Origin: an uncultured Bacteroidales bacterium
GTDB taxonomy: Bacteria > Bacteroidota > Bacteroidia > Bacteroidales > JAUNSR01
Length of the DNA: 47,109 nucleotides
Direction of reading: 5' to 3'
Assembly (NCBI GenBank): GCA_947074105.1
Contig: CAMTON010000020.1
Span: 1-47,109, forward strand
The translations under genes were made by a program, and so were the position numbers. Below are positions 26,319 through 36,079 of the stretch, in pieces (the first letter of the stretch is position 1; every line of letters begins with the position of its first letter). The notes below the pieces were generated by a model, which was not told where the DNA came from, searched no databases, and saw only the letters and a list, made by a program, of their open reading frames with translations.

Positions 26319-29300
26319 ATGAAAATACCACAAAAGCTAAAATGGTATGTGATAGCAATATTCTGTCTCATACCGCGTATGATCTTTGCTCAGGAGATTT
26401 CGGTAAATGGAACGGTTTTAGATGAAACAGGAGAGCCAATGATTGGGGTTACTGTAATAGAGAAGGGGACAACAAATGGAAATATAACCGATTTTGACGG
26501 AAATTTTATGATTAGTGTTTCTCCCGATGCGACTCTTATTCTTTCTTATATGGGATATAAGTCAAAAGAGATAGTTGTAGATGGGAAGAAGTTTTTTAAG
26601 ATTCTAATGGATCCTGACTCTCAGTCTCTTGAGGAAGTTGTAGTGATCGCTTATGGCCAACAGAAGAAAGTGACCGTTACCGGTTCCGTATCAAGTGTCA
26701 ATACTAAGGAGCTTCTAAAGTCTCCTACGGCATCACTGGGAAATGCTATATCAGGAAAACTACCTGGTGTTTCTACTGTTCAGTATTCCGGTGTCCCTGG
26801 AGCTGATGATCCAACAATCTTTATACGAGGTCAGGCATCTTTAAATGGAAGTAGCCCGCTTATTCTTGTTGACGGAGTTGAAAGAAGTTTTACTCAGATT
26901 GACCCTAACGAGGTTGCAGACATTACTGTATTAAAGGATGCATCGGCAACTGCCGTATTTGGTGTTCGCGGGGCTAATGGCGTAATTCTGGTAACCACAA
27001 AAAGAGGTGAATCCGGAAAAACAAGAATATCTGCATCAACATCATGGGGTGTTCAGACTGTGACTCAATTTCTTGAATTTGCCGACTCTTACACTTATGC
27101 AAATACATTTAACAGAGCTCGCATATCAGACGGAAATCTTCCACGATTTTCAGATGATGTAGTACGTCATTTCAAAGATCAGGATCAGCCGTTGTTGTAT
27201 CCGAGTATTAACTGGATAGATTATATAATGAATGATCGTGCAATGCAAAGTCAGCATAATGTATCTGTTACAGGAGGTAATGATATTTCAAAATTCTTTG
27301 TTTCCGTAGGTATGCTTGATCAGGATGGTCTTTTTAAAACATTCGGATCTGACCCTAATACCAATTTTGGTTACAGGAGATATAACTATAGAGCAAATCT
27401 AGACCTGAATCTGGGCAAGTACAATGAATTGTCTATTAATATGGGAGGGAGAATCGAAAATAAACGTTCTATCGGTAATGGTGGTGGCGCAGAAGGAGAA
27501 GAATATATTTTCCGTTACCTGATGGATGCCCAACCTTTTTCGGGTGCAGGAATAGTGGGAGATAAATGGATAAAAACTAATCCTCAGTATATATCTTCTG
27601 AATCTGCGGTATCATCTCGTGACGGGCTTGACACCTTCTACGGTCAGGGGTATAAACAGACAAATACAAATGTTCTTAATATGGACCTTGTATACAAACT
27701 GAAACTGGACTTCCTTACTCCCGGTCTTGATTTCAAGATAAAAGGATCGTACAACTCGACTTATTATCAGGTAAAAGACAGAACAAACGATAAACCTGCA
27801 CAGTTTATGCCCGTTCTGGAAAGTAATGGCAATATAGCATTACAAAGAAGCGGGGATTACTGGAATCCGGGTTATACAGAAAGTTCATGGCCGGAGAGAG
27901 ACTGGTATGCAGAAGCCGCTATTAATTATAACAGACAGTTTGGTGATCACGGAGTGACAGGTCTTGTATTATACAATCAGTCAAAGAGTTATTATCCATG
28001 GGATTCGGCCGGATCAACTTATGTTTCGATACCAAAAGGATATGTCGGTCTTGTAGGGCGTGTGACATATAACTATAAGTATAAATACCTTTTTGATGTT
28101 AATGTCGGTTATAACGGTTCTGAAAATTTTGCAAAAGGCAAACGATATGGCCTGTTCCCGTCAGCATCTGTAGGATGGACACTTTCACAGGAGAATTTCT
28201 GGGAAAATCTCAAGCCAATTGCTTCTTATATGAAGTTGAGAGCTTCCATAGGTACAGTAGGTAATGACAACTGTCAGGGTTACAGATTTCTATATCTTCC
28301 TGAAGCATGGCAGATTTCAAACGGATATTACAATAATATAGATGATTTTGCAGGATATAATTTCGGAACTACCAACCTGGTATTTCTTAATGCAGCCAGA
28401 GAATATTCTTCAGCATCACCAGATGTGACATGGGAGACAGCGACAAAGTTCAATTACGGAGCCGATGCTAAATTTTTCAATGACCGATTAAGCATTAATG
28501 TCGATTATTTTTATGAAGACCGAAAAGATATTCTTATAAATAATGAGAATATGATACAAGCCCCAACAGCATTAAGACCTTCATATATCAATTACGGAAG
28601 AGTAAAAAATCAGGGATATGAGATTTCCGCAGCATGGAATGGAAAAATCGGTAATGATTTTACGTTTATGGTAGCACCTTCCGTGTCTTATGCAAAAAAT
28701 AAGATTCTTGAAATGGCTGAAATAAGCAAGCCTGATAAACTGGTAACGGCCGACAGTTATATGGGTCAGAAACTGGGCCTTACAGAAGACTCAAGTGTCT
28801 CTCCATACTGGACATACGCAACGGGCCACTCGATAGGAGCCAGAAAAGGATATCTTTTCTTTGAGTTTTATGAGAAAGGAAAGACCGAGGATAGATATAT
28901 GCAGAAATATGGACGTGAACTACCTTCTCAGCTTGTTTCAACACTCATGAACGGTGATGCTGTATATGTAGATATCGACGGAGACGGAAAGATAACAGAG
29001 GAATATGACCAGATGTATATGGGACATACTGATAATCCTGAATATACTTTCGCCCTTAATCTTAGTTTCTCATATAAGAATTTTGATTTTACAATGCTAT
29101 GGACCGGAGCGGCTAATGTTTCAAGAAATCTTGACGGTGTCTACAGACAGCCATTCGGACAGCAGTATAACTCATCGCTGTTAAAATGGGTGGAACAGAA
29201 TTCATGGACAGAGGAAACTGCTTCTTCAGCTAAGCTTCCAAGAATAACGTTTGCCAATGAGAAACAGAATCAGGCAAATTCAGATATCTGGTATTATGAC

Positions 29301-29525
29301 TCAAAATATATGCGACTGAAAAATGCAGAGATCGGATATACGATAAGAAACAAAAGCTGGCTTGCAAAAGGAAGTGACATACGAGTCTATCTGAACGGAA
29401 CCAATCTTCTGACTTTTACACCACTTGATGCCAATGATCCGGAGAATACCGGAGGCGGATATAATGAATTTATAAAATATCCTGTGATGAGAGTCTTTAA
29501 TCTGGGAGCTAAAATTAATTTTTAA
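26319..29525 (+). CDS. SusC-like TonB-dependent transporter, first pair
   Basis: A 1068-residue outer-membrane transporter. After the signal peptide (ending near MIFA) comes a carboxypeptidase-D-like regulatory domain (ISVNGTVLDETGEPMIGVTV, residues 25-105), then the plug (PLILVDGVERSFTQIDPNEV and VLKDASATAVFGVRGANGVI) and a 22-strand-type barrel ending in a terminal Phe (GAKINF). With the SusD partner five bases downstream it imports oligosaccharides through the outer membrane using TonB energy. It is the first gene of the operon, after a leader of about 190 nt. Confidence 0.95.
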   Translation: MKIPQKLKWYVIAIFCLIPRMIFAQEISVNGTVLDETGEPMIGVTVIEKGTTNGNITDFDGNFMISVSPDATLILSYMGYKSKEIVVDGKKFFKILMDPDSQSLEEVVVIAYGQQKKVTVTGSVSSVNTKELLKSPTASLGNAISGKLPGVSTVQYSGVPGADDPTIFIRGQASLNGSSPLILVDGVERSFTQIDPNEVADITVLKDASATAVFGVRGANGVILVTTKRGESGKTRISASTSWGVQTVTQFLEFADSYTYANTFNRARISDGNLPRFSDDVVRHFKDQDQPLLYPSINWIDYIMNDRAMQSQHNVSVTGGNDISKFFVSVGMLDQDGLFKTFGSDPNTNFGYRRYNYRANLDLNLGKYNELSINMGGRIENKRSIGNGGGAEGEEYIFRYLMDAQPFSGAGIVGDKWIKTNPQYISSESAVSSRDGLDTFYGQGYKQTNTNVLNMDLVYKLKLDFLTPGLDFKIKGSYNSTYYQVKDRTNDKPAQFMPVLESNGNIALQRSGDYWNPGYTESSWPERDWYAEAAINYNRQFGDHGVTGLVLYNQSKSYYPWDSAGSTYVSIPKGYVGLVGRVTYNYKYKYLFDVNVGYNGSENFAKGKRYGLFPSASVGWTLSQENFWENLKPIASYMKLRASIGTVGNDNCQGYRFLYLPEAWQISNGYYNNIDDFAGYNFGTTNLVFLNAAREYSSASPDVTWETATKFNYGADAKFFNDRLSINVDYFYEDRKDILINNENMIQAPTALRPSYINYGRVKNQGYEISAAWNGKIGNDFTFMVAPSVSYAKNKILEMAEISKPDKLVTADSYMGQKLGLTEDSSVSPYWTYATGHSIGARKGYLFFEFYEKGKTEDRYMQKYGRELPSQLVSTLMNGDAVYVDIDGDGKITEEYDQMYMGHTDNPEYTFALNLSFSYKNFDFTMLWTGAANVSRNLDGVYRQPFGQQYNSSLLKWVEQNSWTEETASSAKLPRITFANEKQNQANSDIWYYDSKYMRLKNAEIGYTIRNKSWLAKGSDIRVYLNGTNLLTFTPLDANDPENTGGGYNEFIKYPVMRVFNLGAKINF

Positions 29526-29536
29526 ATCTATTGAAC

Positions 29537-31513
29537 ATGAAAAATATATATAGTCTGAAAAAGAAAAACCTTATTCTCATGATAAGTATATTTCTTTTCG
29601 CCGGATGTGTCGATGAATTGAAGTTTGCCGACTCGTTTCTTGAAAAGGCGGAGGGTGAAGATATGAATGAGGAAGTGATCTTTTCTAAAAAAATATATAC
29701 CGAATATCTTCTATGGCAGTGTTATGAAGGATTGTACACTCCGTTCAAGAGTTGCTATACGCTGAATGCCGGAAGCATGGAATCATTAGGAGACCTTATG
29801 CACTCAGAACTTGGGTGGGATGATCTGGGCCGACTGTTCTATACCGGAAATCTTACAGCTGCCAATGCCAATCCGGGATGGGTACAAAGCCGCTTTGCCT
29901 TTATTTCTCAGGGAGGGATCCAGAACATGTCAAATACATCTAAACGTTCGATATGGAATTGTGTCAGAGACTGTCATCTCCTAATAGACAATATTCATCG
30001 CGTTCCGGATATGACAGCCGCAGAAAAAGCAAGATATACCGCTGAAAGTAAAGTTATTCTTGCTGCTAAATATTTTGACGGAATACGTCATTTCGGCGGT
30101 CTACCGATAGTGGATCATGCCTTTAAGGGTGATGAGCAGCTAAGTGAGGGGCGTTCTTCCATAGCCGGGACAGTGGAGTATGCAGTGAGCCTTCTTGATG
30201 ATGCTATAGGTGAGCCAGCATTGCCATGGAATATTCCTGATTCAGAAATCGCCACATGGGCAGGAAGGGTAACTAAAGGTTCAGCTGCCGCACTTAAAGC
30301 AAAAATTCTTCATTTTGCCGCAAGTCCGATATTCAACAATGACACTCCTTATTGCACAGAAGGTCCTCAGGAAGCTGTCGACAAACTTCATGTATGGTAT
30401 GGTGATTATGATAAGCAGAGATGGCTTGACGTAGTGGAAGCGTGTGAGCGCTTTTTTGAAATGAATGATAATAACGGAGGTTATTATCAGTTGATCCAGG
30501 CTACTTCTCTTACTGAAGACGGATATAGAAAAGCATTTCGTGATGCTTACAGAGCAAGAGGCAACAGAGAAAAACTGATAGAGGTTCATGACCGTGTGTA
30601 TATGAAAGAGTGGGACCAGGCACCTGCCAATGTATGGCATTCGGGAGCAAGCGCGGCAACACTCGACTGGATGGAGATGTTTCCATGGGCAGACGGAAAG
30701 AACTTTGACGGACAGAAATATTATAATCAGCGTCCCGCTCAGATAAACATATTTGAGAACCGTGATCCCCGTCTTTATGAAAGTATGGTGGTGCAGAAGC
30801 AGAATTATAAATACCAGTATTATGATTCCGGAAATCCTGTTCAGCTCTGGGTAGGAGGTGAGTTTCAGGTATCAGGCAATACCTACGCGTGTAAACCTCA
30901 TGGATTTCCGACATATAAATTTGTTCTTGACCTTGGCTCTGATGATCAGGGAGGTATGGGAACCATTGATGACGAGCCTGTTCAGGTATCATATCTAAGA
31001 ATGGCAGAGATGCATCTTATCTATGCAGAAGCCCTTGCAGAATCGGGACGTAATGTTGATGCTCTTACCCAGGTAAACAAAGTACGGAGCAGGGTAGGAC
31101 TTGCAAATCTTGAGGTTAAAAACCCCGAACTTTCTCTCACTTCTGATAAGGATAATCTTATAAAGGAGATTTTACGAGAACGAGCTTGTGAACTTGCTTT
31201 TGAATGTGAGAGCCGTTTTCATGATATGAACAGACGTCTTCTGAAAGATGATTTTACGAAAAGATTAAGAGGACTTAAAATTTATCGTCTTAATGATGCC
31301 GGAGATGAAAGAGTTGAAAGGCCATGGGACTCGTCAGAACCTTTCCCTACAAAATTTGAATATGTACCTTATGATATTGCTACAGAAAGCAGTAATCCGC
31401 GATTTGTATGGAATAATCCGGCTGCATGGTCAAATAAATGGATTTTGGCACCTCTGCCTCCTGAAGAGATTAATAAGAATTACGGATTGACACAGAATCC
31501 GGGATGGTATTAA
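29537..31513 (+). CDS. SusD-like nutrient-binding lipoprotein, first pair
   Basis: A 658-residue surface lipoprotein that caps the SusC barrel. The signal ends in LFAGC with the Cys near residue 24. The TPR-like helical core of the family shows in LAAKYFDGIRHFGGLPIVD, LRMAEMHLIYAEALAESGR and the closing APLPPEEINKNYGLTQNPGW. It is longer than many SusD proteins (usually 500-600), with a large middle region. I chose the ATG at 29537 because it starts the signal peptide; the frame opens two codons earlier at a TTG. Binding specificity is inferred from the neighbouring enzymes. Confidence 0.94.
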   Translation: MKNIYSLKKKNLILMISIFLFAGCVDELKFADSFLEKAEGEDMNEEVIFSKKIYTEYLLWQCYEGLYTPFKSCYTLNAGSMESLGDLMHSELGWDDLGRLFYTGNLTAANANPGWVQSRFAFISQGGIQNMSNTSKRSIWNCVRDCHLLIDNIHRVPDMTAAEKARYTAESKVILAAKYFDGIRHFGGLPIVDHAFKGDEQLSEGRSSIAGTVEYAVSLLDDAIGEPALPWNIPDSEIATWAGRVTKGSAAALKAKILHFAASPIFNNDTPYCTEGPQEAVDKLHVWYGDYDKQRWLDVVEACERFFEMNDNNGGYYQLIQATSLTEDGYRKAFRDAYRARGNREKLIEVHDRVYMKEWDQAPANVWHSGASAATLDWMEMFPWADGKNFDGQKYYNQRPAQINIFENRDPRLYESMVVQKQNYKYQYYDSGNPVQLWVGGEFQVSGNTYACKPHGFPTYKFVLDLGSDDQGGMGTIDDEPVQVSYLRMAEMHLIYAEALAESGRNVDALTQVNKVRSRVGLANLEVKNPELSLTSDKDNLIKEILRERACELAFECESRFHDMNRRLLKDDFTKRLRGLKIYRLNDAGDERVERPWDSSEPFPTKFEYVPYDIATESSNPRFVWNNPAAWSNKWILAPLPPEEINKNYGLTQNPGWY

Positions 31514-31536
31514 TAATCCAGTTTAACTGAAAATCA

Positions 31537-34344
31537 ATGAAAAATAAAAATATATTAAGACAGGGAGGTGTCGCTGTATTATGTCTTGCGTCTTCCCTTA
31601 CTGTAAGAGCTCAGTCTGCCGCTATGGAAACAGAAAGCGTGGAGCTGGGGATGGGTATACGACAAAAAAGGCATATTTCTACAGCTTCCGTTCAGACTGT
31701 TTCCGGAGAGGAGCTTAGAAAAACATCAGCCATTACATTGAAGGATGCTCTTTACGGGCGTATTCTTGGTTTGACTGCAATAAAAAGCGGAGGTTTTGCA
31801 GGAGACGAAAATTATGGAGGAAACTTTAATATAAGAGGTATACAGACGACAAGTGATAACAATATTCTAATTCTTGTCGACGGTATAGAACGGTCAATAG
31901 ATTATCTGACGGTAGATGAGGTGGAATCAGTATCTGTATTTAAAGATGCGGCGGCTGTAGCACTTTATGGATATGAAGGGGTAAACGGCATAATATATGT
32001 AAAAACAAAAAGAGGGAGTGCGGATAAGAAATCAATTTCGGTATCATATGATCATAAATTCACTTTTAATCCCTCTACCGCAGATTTTGTTGACGCATAT
32101 ACCTATGCTAAAGCAATGAATATGGGCAGAGAGAATGACGGTTTATCACGCATGTATAATGATTATGAATTGAATTCATTCTCCGCAGGACTTGATCCTT
32201 ATTATTATCCGGATGTAAACTGGAAAGATGAGCTTTTTAAAAATAAGGGATCTGAGGACAGGATAAATGTTTCTCTATCCGGAGGTAACGAGAAGCTGCA
32301 ATATTTTGCGATGCTTGATTACACTGATTGTCGCGGTCTTCTGAATAATGCGGAAGTCAATGATTATTCATCACAACTTAAGATGTCAAAAGCCAATGTC
32401 CGGTTGAATCTTGATGCCGAACTTACAAGCTCGACATTCATGCAGGTAAATGCTTTTGGCTCTTTTATAGAAACCAACAGGCCTGCCGGAGCTTCTTCTT
32501 CGGATCTGACATGGATGCTATATCAGACTCCTGCGTCAGCTTTTCCTGTAAGAAACAACCCTGAAGGACAGCTGGGTGATATCTGGGGTGGGTCTACGGT
32601 TTATGGCATGAACAATATAGCTGCGAAGATACAGTCGTCGGGACATCAGAAAAGCCACAGTAGAATGTTTCAGGGAGATATAACGCTGCGCCAGAGTCTG
32701 GAGTCGCTTATAGATGGTCTGAGTGTTTCAGCAAGACTTGGATATAACAACTTCTCTGAAATCTATGAACAGAACCTTACCGGCTACATGTATGGTTATG
32801 AGAAATATCTCTTTGATTCTAATGGCGTTCAGACAGCACTTACAAGCTATTCGGCAGGTGATAAGACCGATAATATCGCTTATAACCATTGGCTTAACCG
32901 TCATTCGAGATCATCGTTTCTGTCTGTTTCCGCTGATTACACAACATCATTTACGGATAAGGATAATTTCGGATTATCTCTTATATGGTTTCAGAAGAGC
33001 AATTCTACACAGGGGCAATATATGACATTCAACAGAATGAGTTATATGGCAAACCTTCATTATGATATTGATGAGCGCTATATAGCAGATGTCGTATTGA
33101 GCTATAATGGGTCCAATCGCAGTTATCCGCAGAAATGGGCCTTTTCTCCGGTCGTTTCTTTGGGATATGTGTTTGCCAAACCGAATGAAGACAAGGGATT
33201 TAATTATGGTAAACTAAGAGCTTCTGCGGGAATGCTTCATACTGACTATGTACCGGTAAACGGAATATGGCTTGAAAATTATAATAGCGGAGGTGATTAC
33301 TATTTCGGCTCAGGAACGGGATCGCAATACTGGGGATCTTTTATAGGATATCAGCCTACATCAGATTTTAAACTGGAAACAGCGTATAAATTTAATATAG
33401 GAGCAGATATGCGTCTGGCAAAATGCGTTGATATCACAGCAGAGGTGTTCTACAATCTGAGGGATAACATCCTTCTTTCCGGCGACGGTCTGAATTCTCT
33501 TGTGATGGGTATCCCTTCGGCGTATGTTAACAGAGGAAGAGTGGCCGCTTATGGTGCTGAATTGGGCATCAATTATGTAAAGAATGTGAATAAGGATCTT
33601 TCGTTTAATATCGGAGCCGGTGTCACATGGGGCAGAAATGAAATATTAAGAACGATTGAAAATGTAGCCTATGATCATCTTTCTTCTGTCGGAGGACGAG
33701 TGAATCAGGCATGGGGACTTATCTCGAATGGTTTTTTCACTGATGAAAATGATATAACAAATTCATTTAAACAGGAATTCGATATATGCAGACCGGGAGA
33801 TGTCAAATATAAGGATCAGACGGGTGATGGTGTGATTAATGAGAATGATGTGGTAAAAATGGGATATGATACGTCTTTCCCTGAACTGAATTTCTCGCTT
33901 AACCTTGGATTCAGGTTCCGGAACTTCGGATTCAGTGCCTTATTGCAGGGAGCCGGTATGTACACTCAATATCTTGGAACTACAGGTGTATGGACTCCTC
34001 TTGTGGACGGAGCCAACCTTTCGAAGGAGTATTATGATAATTGCTGGGGTGTAAGTCCGGATCCTAAATACCCGCGTCTTACTTCAGTTTCAAATAATAA
34101 TAACTACCGACAGAACGATATCTGGTATCAGAATATAAACTTTCTTAAATTAAGAAATTGTGAAGTCTATTATCTGATACCTCAGTCAATAGCGTCAAAA
34201 TTAAAGATGTCGCAATGTAAACTATATGTTAATGGTGAAAACCTGTTTACATTGAGTAACCTTAAAACAATGGATCCGGAAAATATCGGAACTCTTTATC
34301 CTACACTTATGGGAGTCAACGTAGGTGTATCCCTAAAATTTTAA
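31537..34344 (+). CDS. SusC-like TonB-dependent transporter, second pair, short N-terminus
   Basis: A 935-residue transporter with a signal peptide ending near TVRA. Unlike the first SusC it has no carboxypeptidase-D-like domain: the plug (VQTVSGEELRKTSAITLKDA, NILILVDGIERSI, SVFKDAAAVALYGYEGVNGI) starts about 35 residues after the cleavage site. The barrel ends in SLKF. It diverges widely from the first SusC, so it is not a recent copy and may import a different chain length or decoration of the same polymer. It follows the first susD by 23 bases. Confidence 0.94.
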   Translation: MKNKNILRQGGVAVLCLASSLTVRAQSAAMETESVELGMGIRQKRHISTASVQTVSGEELRKTSAITLKDALYGRILGLTAIKSGGFAGDENYGGNFNIRGIQTTSDNNILILVDGIERSIDYLTVDEVESVSVFKDAAAVALYGYEGVNGIIYVKTKRGSADKKSISVSYDHKFTFNPSTADFVDAYTYAKAMNMGRENDGLSRMYNDYELNSFSAGLDPYYYPDVNWKDELFKNKGSEDRINVSLSGGNEKLQYFAMLDYTDCRGLLNNAEVNDYSSQLKMSKANVRLNLDAELTSSTFMQVNAFGSFIETNRPAGASSSDLTWMLYQTPASAFPVRNNPEGQLGDIWGGSTVYGMNNIAAKIQSSGHQKSHSRMFQGDITLRQSLESLIDGLSVSARLGYNNFSEIYEQNLTGYMYGYEKYLFDSNGVQTALTSYSAGDKTDNIAYNHWLNRHSRSSFLSVSADYTTSFTDKDNFGLSLIWFQKSNSTQGQYMTFNRMSYMANLHYDIDERYIADVVLSYNGSNRSYPQKWAFSPVVSLGYVFAKPNEDKGFNYGKLRASAGMLHTDYVPVNGIWLENYNSGGDYYFGSGTGSQYWGSFIGYQPTSDFKLETAYKFNIGADMRLAKCVDITAEVFYNLRDNILLSGDGLNSLVMGIPSAYVNRGRVAAYGAELGINYVKNVNKDLSFNIGAGVTWGRNEILRTIENVAYDHLSSVGGRVNQAWGLISNGFFTDENDITNSFKQEFDICRPGDVKYKDQTGDGVINENDVVKMGYDTSFPELNFSLNLGFRFRNFGFSALLQGAGMYTQYLGTTGVWTPLVDGANLSKEYYDNCWGVSPDPKYPRLTSVSNNNNYRQNDIWYQNINFLKLRNCEVYYLIPQSIASKLKMSQCKLYVNGENLFTLSNLKTMDPENIGTLYPTLMGVNVGVSLKF

Positions 34345-34354
34345 ATCTGATATT

Positions 34355-36055
34355 ATGAATATTCTAAGATATATATCAATTCTTTCAGTCTCATCTTTGC
34401 TTCTGACAGGATGTGTCGATCTGGACTATACAGAAGTAACGACAAATAATGAAGACTGGGTATATTCCAGCCCTTTATACGGTATACAGCCACTTGTAAC
34501 AAGTATATATGCCCGTATTCCTAACGGTTTCGATAAAAATTATGAAGGAGGCGAGGGTGCGACTGTTGCCGCAGCTACAGATGAAGCGGAATGTGCCATT
34601 ACAACATCAAGTGTATTGAGATTCTATAACGGGGGATGGAGCGCAATTAATCCATTTTCCTATACATGGGAAAACTCATATAAAGCAATTGCAGAAGCAA
34701 ACGTATTTCTTGAAAAGTATTATAAGATAGACCTTTCAGAATATAAATATAACAGCGGATATGAGGCAATGAAAAACAAGTTCGAGCTCTTTGAATATGA
34801 GGTAAGATTCTTAAGGGCATACTTTTACTTCGAACTTGTGCGTGCTTACGGAGATGTTCCTTTTACACTTAAATCTCTTACAAATGCACAGGCCAATACT
34901 ATCGCACGAACAGAGTCAGCCGAGATTATGGACTGGATATCTTCCGAAATGGATGCCATTGCAGAGTTTCTTCCCGTATCATATCTGACAGAGCTGAATG
35001 TCGATATCGGCCGAGCTACAAGACCTATGTGTCTGGCACTGAAAGCCAGAACACTATTGTATAAAGCGTCGCCTTTATTTAATAAGGATAATGAGCTGCA
35101 ATTATGGCTTGATGCTGCCAGAGCTAATCATGAATTGATAAAAAGAGCAGAAGGCTGGGGATTGCGACTTGGAGATTATTCTGAAATATGGGGAAGCTCC
35201 AACGGGGACTCGAAAGAGGTGATATTTGCCTCAAAACGAGGTTCACGCAACAGTTGGGAGAAATTCAATTACCCTGTGGGCGTGGAAAACGGAAGATCGG
35301 GAATGTGTCCTACACAGACACTGGTTGACTCTTATGAGTTTGCCGACAGTGATGAGTCATTCGGACAGCGTTATTCGTCAAATACGATAAACGTATCTTC
35401 AGAGCGCCCTTTTGACGGAATCGATCCCAGATTCTATATGACAATAGTTAAGAACGGAGATTTCTGGCCTAATTATAATGTCGCACCGATAGAAACATTT
35501 GAAGGTGGACTTAATGCTCCACCACTTGTAAACGCAACCACAACAGGTTATTATTTAAAGAAATATTGTGACGGAAATGTCAATATCTCAACCAATAATG
35601 CGACTACCACACCTCATGCTTGGGTTATCATGCGACTGGGTGAGTTCTATCTGAATTATGCGGAAGCCGCATATCAGTATTACGGAAACGCTGATATGAA
35701 AGGTGAATTCGACATCACTCCTAATGAAGCAATTAATAAGCTGAGAGACAGAAGTGATGTCAATATGCCACACTGGAACGGATCTTCAGAGAACTGGAAT
35801 GAAAGATACAGAAGAGAACGTTTTGTCGAACTTTCTTTTGAGGATCAGCGATTCTGGGACGTAAGAAGATGGAAATCGGGTAATGAAACCGAAAAGATAA
35901 ACATAGCAACTTTCAGAAAAGAAGCTAACGGTGACATCCTGCTTATCCGCTCAAATAAGATCCGGGCATGGAATGATAAATATTATTTCTTTCCTGTTCC
36001 TTTCAGTGAGCTTAATAAAAATCCGGCTTTGGTTCAGAATCCCGGCTGGAACTAA
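34355..36055 (+). CDS. SusD-like nutrient-binding lipoprotein, second pair
   Basis: A 566-residue lipoprotein, with a signal ending in LLLTGC at about residue 20. The SusD core is clear: YEVRFLRAYFYFELVRAYGDVP, LALKARTLLYKASPLF, IMRLGEFYLNYAEAAYQYYG, RERFVELSFEDQRFWDVRRW and the closing FPVPFSELNKNPALVQNPGW. It starts ten bases after the second susC and is its presumed lid. It should sit on the outer face of the outer membrane. Confidence 0.94.
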   Translation: MNILRYISILSVSSLLLTGCVDLDYTEVTTNNEDWVYSSPLYGIQPLVTSIYARIPNGFDKNYEGGEGATVAAATDEAECAITTSSVLRFYNGGWSAINPFSYTWENSYKAIAEANVFLEKYYKIDLSEYKYNSGYEAMKNKFELFEYEVRFLRAYFYFELVRAYGDVPFTLKSLTNAQANTIARTESAEIMDWISSEMDAIAEFLPVSYLTELNVDIGRATRPMCLALKARTLLYKASPLFNKDNELQLWLDAARANHELIKRAEGWGLRLGDYSEIWGSSNGDSKEVIFASKRGSRNSWEKFNYPVGVENGRSGMCPTQTLVDSYEFADSDESFGQRYSSNTINVSSERPFDGIDPRFYMTIVKNGDFWPNYNVAPIETFEGGLNAPPLVNATTTGYYLKKYCDGNVNISTNNATTTPHAWVIMRLGEFYLNYAEAAYQYYGNADMKGEFDITPNEAINKLRDRSDVNMPHWNGSSENWNERYRRERFVELSFEDQRFWDVRRWKSGNETEKINIATFRKEANGDILLIRSNKIRAWNDKYYFFPVPFSELNKNPALVQNPGWN

Positions 36056-36079
36056 TCAAATAAAGAAAGACATAATAAA

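Noticed and set aside
30510..30992. 160-residue minus-strand open frame within the first susD
   Set aside because: Antisense shadow of a strongly conserved coding region with no start context or family resemblance.
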